Origin: Hemicentrotus pulcherrimus
Taxonomy: Eukaryota > Echinodermata > Echinoidea > Camarodonta > Strongylocentrotidae
Direction of reading: 5' to 3'
Assembly: GCA_003118195.1 (NCBI GenBank)
Contig: BEXV01000432.1
Location: 199,663 to 213,043 of the forward strand
DNA length: 13,381 nt
How positions within the stretch are numbered: the stretch's first letter is position 1; each line of letters starts with the position of its first letter. The position numbers were made by a program, and so were the translations under genes. The notes beneath the pieces are model-generated. The model did not search any database. It worked only from the letters and a program-made list of their open reading frames with translations, and had not been told where the DNA came from. Shown here one piece after another: positions 7,909 to 13,381 of this stretch.

Positions 7909-9354
7909 CATTCAGAATATATCTGACAATATGGTATACTATCTCCCAAACTGAACAAGGATGTATGAATTTAAGGAATGAATTAATCCGCCTTGAATCA
8001 ATCTTAAATTGTGTTCCTTTCATATCAAGTAGAAGAGTGTGATAGGACAGATTTTTACTCAAATTCAATACCATGTAATTTCTCAAATATACAGTTGCAT
8101 ATTGATATCTGCTGCCCTCTTTAGTTACAAGCAAGTCAGCATCAAACTCAGCCAGAAATAACTACATAGGTAAATCATACAACCAGTTTAAAAATTCACC
8201 AGTATTTCTCAACAACAACCCCAAAATCAACAATTAAAACAATAAAAATCAAAATCATAATAATAAATGAATTGATAAATAAAATGAAAGAAGCTTCATG
8301 TACATGATTTTTCAGTTTATGCCTCATTTTTTTTCCTGCCAACTTACTGTATCAAAAAATGTCTCATCATATTCTTAACTTTGTTCTATAATCATCCAAC
8401 CATTTCATGCAGTAGTGTATCCTTTTTAATTTTATTTTTAATTCTTTTGAATAGGTGAACCCATTTTATATGCTAAGTGCATATTAAGAGAATTAATTAT
8501 TAAGAAGTATGCACTCTATAAATCAAACTTTAAATATATTTCTTATGAACCATGATTGTCATTATCTCACTATGCAATGCTTTAGTCAAGCTGTTTAGTG
8601 TTATTATTCTAAATCCATGAATGCTGTAAATGAAATTGATAAGAACTCTTTCAGACAGTGAGACCAGTGTTAACCACTATTAATATTAAACATGTCTTGA
8701 ATTTATATGATTTTAATGAATTCAAACAGAATGCCACTTCAGAAATTGAAACCCAATTAAATTTTCTCACTTAAACTTTTTCCAAACGCAAGATGGCTCC
8801 ATCAGCCAATCCAAAATGAAAAACTTTCTCACGGCAATTAACTTTCACATGTCTTGAGATGAAGTTCCAATCAGTGTAGGCAATTTCATGCTAAGAATTG
8901 TGATGTCAACCTACAAAACTGTATCGATAGCTAAGATGGAGCTTCGATAATCTTTTTGAAGCTACAAACCAAGTGTATAAATAAAATTACAAATTTATAA
9001 TTTCTCATTCAGTATCATCACATTAAGAAATTAAACACACTATACATCCTCTTCGATTTTTTAAAAACAGACTGCCAAACCTACACAGGTACTAAAAGGA
9101 CATTTCTTACATAATTATGAATTCATGGAATTCAATTGTCCAAGCAATCCATAATAACTTTTTGAAATACAACAAGATTTATACCACATGCCAAGCGATA
9201 TGAGAACAGATGCACAGAATCGGTTAAGTACTATTTCAGAAAATGACAAAACATAACCAAGAGAAGAAAAAAAAAGTACACAGCTGTTCCTCTGTTACTT
9301 GACATTACCTATATTACACCCTGTTTTAGTGTGGTTTTAAATGTCACACTTTCT
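7909..9354. other. AT-rich sequence downstream of the right-hand gene with no gene seen
   Basis: On the minus strand this lies 3' of the stop at 9398. It could be 3' UTR if the mRNA extends past the nearest polyadenylation signal, or otherwise intergenic. Frames are short and chance-like; the 76-codon minus frame at 7904-8134 has no recognisable content. No tandem repeats or RNA genes were seen. Confidence 0.45.
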
Positions 9355-9360
9355 TTTATT
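9355..9360 (-). terminator. Possible polyadenylation signal
   Basis: AATAAA reads on the minus strand here, about 38 nt beyond the TAG stop of the terminal exon. The hexamer is frequent by chance in DNA this AT-rich, so the call rests on its placement. Use would give a very short 3' UTR, and sites further left are equally possible. Confidence 0.3.
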
Positions 9361-9397
9361 ATACATAAATGTTTAAATAAGACTTTGTTTATGTTGA

Positions 9398-9555
9398 CTA
9401 AACAGATGTTGCATGGCCGGGATCCTGCGTCTCTTCTGCAAGGTTCTGCGAGGTGGATTCTTCTGCGCCGTTCAGCGAGGGGTCTTCTACAAGGATCCGC
9501 GAGGTGGAGTCCGGATCGTGAAGCTCTACGGTTGTGGTCACTGGAGGTAGAATTC
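9398..9555 (-). CDS. Terminal coding exon of the right-hand gene, unrecognised acidic protein
   Basis: The acceptor is strong: a pyrimidine-rich TTCTTTCTTCTCTGTAG precedes GAATTC, with the intron AG at 9557-9556. The exon supplies two bases completing a Gly codon with the last G of exon 11976-12219, then 51 codons and a TAG stop at 9400-9398. The peptide starts GILPPVTTTVELHDPDSTSR, is acidic and Ser/Thr/Glu-rich, and ends DPGHATSV. It contains a 17-residue near-repeat, DSTSRILVED against ESTSQNLAEE, encoded by a 51-bp repeat. The exon is GC-rich relative to both flanks. It looks like a disordered C-terminal tail. I do not recognise the protein. The plus-strand frame over the same bases is treated as a shadow. 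Confidence 0.65.
9432..9511. repeat. 51-bp-offset direct repeat within the terminal exon
   Basis: TCTTCTGCAAGGTTCTGCGA at 9432-9451 recurs as TCTTCTACAAGGATCCGCGA at 9483-9502, and both are followed by GGTGGA. A shorter, partial related block (TTCTGCGCCGTTCAGCGAGG) lies between them. The period of 51 bp keeps the reading frame and yields the 17-residue near-repeat of the C-terminal tail. Confidence 0.8.
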
Positions 9556-9606
9556 CTACAGAGAAGAAAGAATTGAAAAGGATAGAAATGTAATTGTACA
9601 ACCAAT

Positions 9607-9837
9607 GTTCAGTTCAATAAATGTGAATGGAAAGAAATAGTGATATATAAAATAACCCCAAAATTCCACCGATTATTTAAAAAGGTCAGTACAATGAATA
9701 TGAATAGAAAGAAACGATGATATAAAAATACCCCAAACTCCCACCACTTGTTTAAAAAAGGTCAGTACAATAAATATGAATAGAATGAAACCCTGAAATA
9801 TAAAATCATCCCCAACCTTCCACCAATTACTTGAAAA
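9607..9837. repeat. Three tandem copies of a ~77-bp unit in the intron
   Basis: Copies start near 9607, 9684 and 9760, with the beginning of a fourth (GGTCTCTACA) at 9838. Each copy reads roughly GGTCAGTACAATAAATATGA, AATAGAAAGAAA, a short variable part, ATATAAAATAACCCCAAA and then TTCCACCAATTACTT. Copies differ at scattered positions and by one or two bases in length, so the array is not very recent. It begins only about 50 nt upstream of the terminal-exon acceptor when read on the minus strand. Confidence 0.9.
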
Positions 9838-10151
9838 GGTCTCTACACCTCAACCTATCTAAAAATGACAAATCATTTCCTTCCTACATAACCCTTCCAG
9901 TCCCTCTAGCCTTGTAAACAGTTTTCATAACTGAACTCCAAGAGTTGAATTCAGACATTTTACTTTTGGCTCCAGGAACATGTGACACAATGTATGCATC
10001 TATTCCCTTTTCACAGGGAAAAATTTAAAAAACGGCTCTCTTTAGTACCATGTCATAGTAGAAAATTAACATTCTTGGGCAGAACGCACTATCCATAGTA
10101 CAGAACTGGATACCTATCCTGGGTCTACCACTAGACTTCTCTGCCACCCTG
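9838..10151. other. Intronic sequence, no feature seen
   Basis: This unstructured stretch lies within the minus-strand intron, between the 77-bp array and the ~400-bp repeat copy B. A plus-strand frame open from 10062 runs into copy B and is described with that repeat. Confidence 0.45.
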
Positions 10152-10304
10152 TCATGTGTTAAAGATGAAGTTGAGTTCTGGTCATGCGATTGCATTGTGA
10201 AGGAAACGGTGTGGAATCGACCAGAAAAGGTTGATCATCTAGCATATAAGAATTTGTGTGTAATGCAAGGTTCTAGAATCATCAAAATGGCCAAGTCTTG
10301 GTAA
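10062..10304 (+). other. Short open frame entering dispersed repeat copy B
   Basis: The frame is 80 codons plus a stop, without an obvious start codon, and so could only be an exon-like fragment or a relic. The part from 10158 contains KDEVEFWSCDCIVKETVWN, EKVDHL and QGSRII. It is the counterpart of the minus-strand frame in copy A, which has KDKVEFWSCDCIVKETVWN, EKVDHL and QGSGII. The 6-nt indel between the copies within this frame preserves phase. The part left of 10152 has no counterpart in copy A. The protein is not recognised. It lies in an intron of a minus-strand gene, on the opposite strand. Confidence 0.22.
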
Positions 10305-10517
10305 AGTTACAAATACTTTACACAGAAAGATGTATATGGGACTACACAAACACATGGCGAAAAAAATGAACATGACATATTTAAAATATGAAGGCATTTG
10401 AAGAGCCATGCTTTCCAGGGAACATGTCTTATCTGATGTTTTTCCACACTTGCATAATAAGAATGATAAAGTTCACAAATTATATTTCACCTATCCCCAG
10501 AACTCAACCTTCTCTTT
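10152..10517 (-). repeat. ~400-bp dispersed repeat, copy B (inverted relative to copy A)
   Basis: The reverse complement of this stretch aligns with 3655-4063, with blocks such as GCAAGTGTGGAA, ACATCAGATAAGACATGTTC and TGTGTAGTCCCATATACATC in the same order. The copy sits in the intron of the right-hand gene, about 6.1 kb from its partner. The pair could let a long transcript fold back on itself, although the strands diverge at roughly one position in five. Boundaries are approximate, and no target-site duplication was identified. Confidence 0.85.
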
Positions 10518-11975
10518 GATGTAACCAACTGGCCCATTTCCTTGTCAAGAGGAGGGAGAGAGAGAGGTGCAGGAAGGTCACTGCTTCCTATTGCAAAAAC
10601 ATGGGCTCTGTTTCTGTGTTTATACACCTTGGCTTTGCAGTGAATGGAAACGTTGTCGTTGCAAAACATAACATTCTGCTTCATGCAACACATCTAAATT
10701 GCGTGTTCTACTTGGTTAGGAATAGATTTTACTTTCACTGCCTTCTCATGGTACTATTTGAGTTCTAAAAAAAACACTTAATGTCATCTTTCCTTTTGGG
10801 CTGTCATTATTTGTACAATGTTTGCAGGAGACCACACCACAGACATATCCCATGTCCACCTGGCATTAAACCCTTGACTACCGGGTATCCTCATCCATCC
10901 TCCTTCCTCACGTGTTTCTGATGAAATCGCCAATGTTAACCTCTTGGATATGGTTAAACCTTGGTTTAAAACATTTCCACAAGGACCAAAGTCTAAGACA
11001 GCATGGGCATCATCAACAGGGCGACTCCCTGGCACCCTTTAAATCAAACAATTCATCCAGGAGTCATGGCGAGCAGGTTCCTTGGACACATGGGCACCCA
11101 AAATCTAAGTCTTGACCCCATCGTTTTTTTAATAAACATAGGGCTCATGATCACAGACTCTAACAACTTAAATCTGGACCTCCTTCCAAAAGAGTGGGGG
11201 GAAAAATTGGCTTGAGGAGTATCAGTGTTCCTCTGGGTGTTGCCTACTGCTTTCTAACACAACTGTGCACAAAGGTTTACCTAATAAGCAACATTATTCG
11301 TCCATATGATACCCCTTGTTATTCTCTTGGGAAGAGCCGTATCTATCCTGCTTATGGGTTCTCTGGATAAATCGGACCATTTTGTCATTCATCACAATGT
11401 AAAACTTTCAAGAGACTTTCACAGAGGTATTAAACCTACATGTAAGAGTGTTCCTAAAGGAGATACCAGTTGCTAATCCATAATAACCTTTCAAACTCAC
11501 AAGGGATAATCTTAGGAGGACCACTGTTCCTCTGCTATCTACCCCCTTCTGAATCTCTGGAATCCTTTCAACCCCAACACTAGAGGGTTGCATGTTACTG
11601 AGAATAATAGTGATAATAATGGGTCCATTTTAAAGCACAGCTACTATAAGAATATACTATTCTGCGCTTAATATCATTATCCTGGCTGTAGCTGAGCTGC
11701 CATAATAAATCGCTAAAGCATTCAAGGAATTTCTTCAAACCTGGTACCCCATTTACTTTACCTGGATGGAGAGTGGCAATAAAGATTAATGTAGATTAAA
11801 AATTCTAGTCCACAAGGATGAAAGCTCCTGATTTCCCTTAAAGACAGCTTTTCGTTGTCACTGCATCACTGGCCTTCTTGAAGAAATGATCCACCACGAT
11901 TAAAAATGGCTAAAATGTAAGGTATTCAAAATTTACCTTCGAAGCAGATATTGACAGTTACAATAAAACACAAAC
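10518..11975. other. 5' part of the intron, moderately GC-richer, no recognised gene
   Basis: This completes the intron between exons 11976-12219 and 9398-9555. From about 10780 to 11600 base composition is less AT-rich and several mid-length frames occur, including 83 codons on the minus strand at 10784-11035 and 70 on the plus strand at 11003-11215. None has a family motif that I recognise, and overlapping frames on both strands argue against coding. Decayed transposon sequence is a reasonable guess, unsupported by visible termini. Confidence 0.4.
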
Positions 11976-12219
11976 CTTCTGAACTAGATGATCCGTTCCG
12001 GCTCTCCACCGATTCGTTGCCGTCAGAATGGCGGTCATGCTCGACAGCTACCATCCGCACATAGCGCCCTCCTGTGGTCGTACAATTGCTGAGAAGTGTC
12101 CGCACTGGTTCCACGTGCTGCCCGCTCCCGGCTTCATTGCTATCGTCCAAACCTGAGCCAAACGCGATCTGCCCTACTTCCAAGATGTAATGAGCCTCTT
12201 CAGTGGGTGCTGCTGGCAT
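11976..12219 (-). CDS. Internal (or first) coding exon of the right-hand gene, unrecognised acidic protein
   Basis: The acceptor is pyrimidine-rich and ends TATTTCTTGTATCTTAG immediately before ATG at 12219-12217. The donor is CAGAAG|GTTTGT at 11976/11975. The exon is 244 nt, or 81 codons plus one base, so its phase-1 end joins the terminal exon exactly. The peptide starts MPAAPTEEAHYILEVGQIAF and includes RTLLSNCTTTGGRYVRMVAV followed by a polar, Ser-rich stretch ending NGSSSSE. It is acidic with only a short ordered-looking middle. The Met at the acceptor may be the start, because an in-frame TAG straddles the acceptor and would end any read-through. It may equally be an internal residue after a phase-0 intron. 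Together the two exons give the last 133 residues. I do not recognise the family. A nuclear or regulatory role would be a guess. Confidence 0.68.
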
Positions 12220-12630
12220 CTAAGATACAAGAAATAGTAAAGGGAAATGACTTTTTAAATAATTCATCAAAACTATGACTTAATGACAATTGTTCAATGA
12301 TTCAACAAAATTATGACTTGATAACAATTATTAAATGATTCCACAAATTATTAGCCTGCGATGGAGAATACAGAAAGACCCTATAGTTAAACCTGACCCT
12401 GGTTCAAAAGTCACATCCAACAAAAGGAAATCTCTGATTTTTTCATCAGATCCCAAAGACCTAAACCCAGCGTCAATGGAAATTTTAGTAGAATACGGGC
12501 CTATGAGACTTCAAACTCATTTCATGGCACAGTGACAAAAATATTATTTGAACCAAAATATTGCAATAATGGGTATTTTACATCAATCAATACATAAACC
12601 AAAGCTGATAAATCACAAAAAAGTGGTTAA
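12220..12630. other. Intron or upstream flank of the right-hand gene
   Basis: On the minus strand this precedes the acceptor at 12220. The 66-codon plus-strand frame at 12335-12535 has no recognised motif and no splice context, so I do not call it. Nothing else structured is seen. Confidence 0.4.
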
Positions 12631-12820
12631 GATTTGAGTATACCCATAGTATTACATGTAGTTCAAGTTAACTCCATTCCATTTTTTTCAAGTTTTAAAA
12701 ATGATATCCTGGTAGCCTTTGATCTGGTTCAGATTAAAGTATACCTGTAGTATTAGCACAAATTTACTCCATTCCGTTTTTTGGAGAGTAAAAATATGAT
12801 ATCCTGGCAGCCTTAGATAT
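12631..12820. repeat. Tandem duplication of a ~95-bp unit
   Basis: Copy 1 at 12631-12724 and copy 2 at 12732-12820 share, in order, GATT..AGTATACC..TAGTATTA, TACTCCATTCCGTTTTTT (AACTCCATTCCATTTTTT in copy 1), AAAAATATGATATCCTGG (AAAAATGATATCCTGG in copy 1) and AGCCTTAGAT. They differ by several substitutions and small indels, so this is an older duplication. It lies upstream of, or in an intron of, the minus-strand gene. Confidence 0.85.
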
Positions 12821-13381
12821 TGATAACGCAGACCACAAATATATATACACTGTATATTATGTAAAAAAATTACTGGGGGTACCTCAAAATGAATACTGTT
12901 TCATATTTAAAATGTTACTTTTCACATGGGTACCTTTTTGTTCCCTTTGCAAGTAATGACACACACCTACATTATGCAATCATATGACATATGATCCGTT
13001 TAAATATCCTCCAAAAGCAAGATATTTGTCAATGAAAAGTATATGAAATCTGCTTCTAACAAGATGGTTTAATCTGAAAACTGCTTTTAAAACAATGCGC
13101 CTATTTCCCTTTAAACAACACACTGCAGCTGTCATGTTTTTTAAAACAATAAAATTGGCCCATCCTTTTCCTTTTGTACTTTCCTCTTCACTGATACCCT
13201 AGAGCCACGTTATTTAACAGACTAAGTACAAGTTCAAGGTAAGAAGCAGTAGTCTTAAACTTCCAGAATCTTTTCTGTATTTGTTTTTCTTCCAACAAAA
13301 GTTGTGAGCAACTCTCTAACACTGCACCTCACAAACCAACAAATTTTCAAAAATTTGACCCCGCTCCCCCCCCCCCCCCCC
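12821..13381. other. AT-rich right end of the window, ending in poly-C
   Basis: No exon of the minus-strand gene is evident. An exact inverted repeat ATCATATG-A-CATATGAT lies at 12979-12995. The window ends in a run of at least 16 C at 13366-13381, which continues past the edge and is a likely sequencing or assembly trouble spot. Confidence 0.45.

Noticed and set aside
9331..9576. 81-codon plus-strand frame with LLQGSARW repeats
   Set aside because: The repeated peptide comes from the 51-bp repeat. The minus-strand frame of the same bases has a matched acceptor, phase and stop, so the plus frame is its shadow.
12335..12535. 66-codon plus-strand frame
   Set aside because: No recognisable motif, no flanking splice signals and intronic position.
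1..13381. CRISPR arrays, tRNA or rRNA genes, bacterial operons, phage genes
   Set aside because: I saw no regular spacer-repeat array, no cloverleaf-compatible tRNA with A and B boxes, no rRNA core sequence, and no densely packed long reading frames. The window is animal-type genomic DNA.
13366..13381. Poly-C run at the window edge as a functional i-motif or G-quadruplex site
   Set aside because: It is cut off by the window edge, and homopolymer runs at contig ends are often sequencing artefacts, so no function is claimed.

Overview
This is a eukaryotic, intron-bearing, AT-rich animal genomic window with no prokaryotic layout. It has no operon, no Shine-Dalgarno-led frames, and almost no long open frames in 13.4 kb. 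Recurrent TACCGGTA and TACATGTA palindromes, plus two short-repeat tails of the form AGCGC...GCGCTATATAA...(ATT)n, recall echinoderm genomes, most likely a sea urchin. That assignment is an inference from sequence style. Hemichordates or molluscs are not excluded.

Two protein-coding loci are supportable, both on the minus strand. At the left, 210-593 is a first coding exon: ATG at 593, an in-frame stop just upstream at 621-623, 128 codons and a clean CTCAAG|GTA donor. It encodes a basic Arg/Gly/Pro/Ser-rich tail followed by a more ordinary sequence that I do not recognise. The rest of that gene lies to the left of the window. At the right, exon 11976-12219 and terminal exon 9398-9555 join in matching phase (1 + 2 nt) and give the last 133 codons of an acidic, probably disordered protein of unknown function. 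The 2.4 kb intron between them holds three tandem ~77-bp repeats, one copy of a ~400-bp dispersed repeat, and a somewhat GC-richer stretch with no recognisable gene. Any upstream exons lie beyond position 13381.

The roughly 8.8 kb between the two loci is intergenic DNA or long 3' UTR, and it is built of repeats. It contains a 32-unit (TC)n microsatellite, a 24-bp A-rich tandem repeat and two SINE/LINE-like tails. It also holds a ~400-bp repeat whose second copy lies inverted 6 kb away, a candidate 373-bp terminal-inverted-repeat element with a 6-bp target-site duplication, and a degenerate hAT-like end. Between 3.26 and 6.69 kb there is a family of at least seven clusters of a ~27-bp motif related to GTTAATGCCCTTCTGGCTC + TCAACAGA, often arranged as facing arms that could fold into hairpins.

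Nothing here amounts to a demonstrable new biological system. The best leads are the hairpin-motif family, the inverted duplication (one short frame shows mostly silent changes between its copies) and the candidate non-autonomous transposon.
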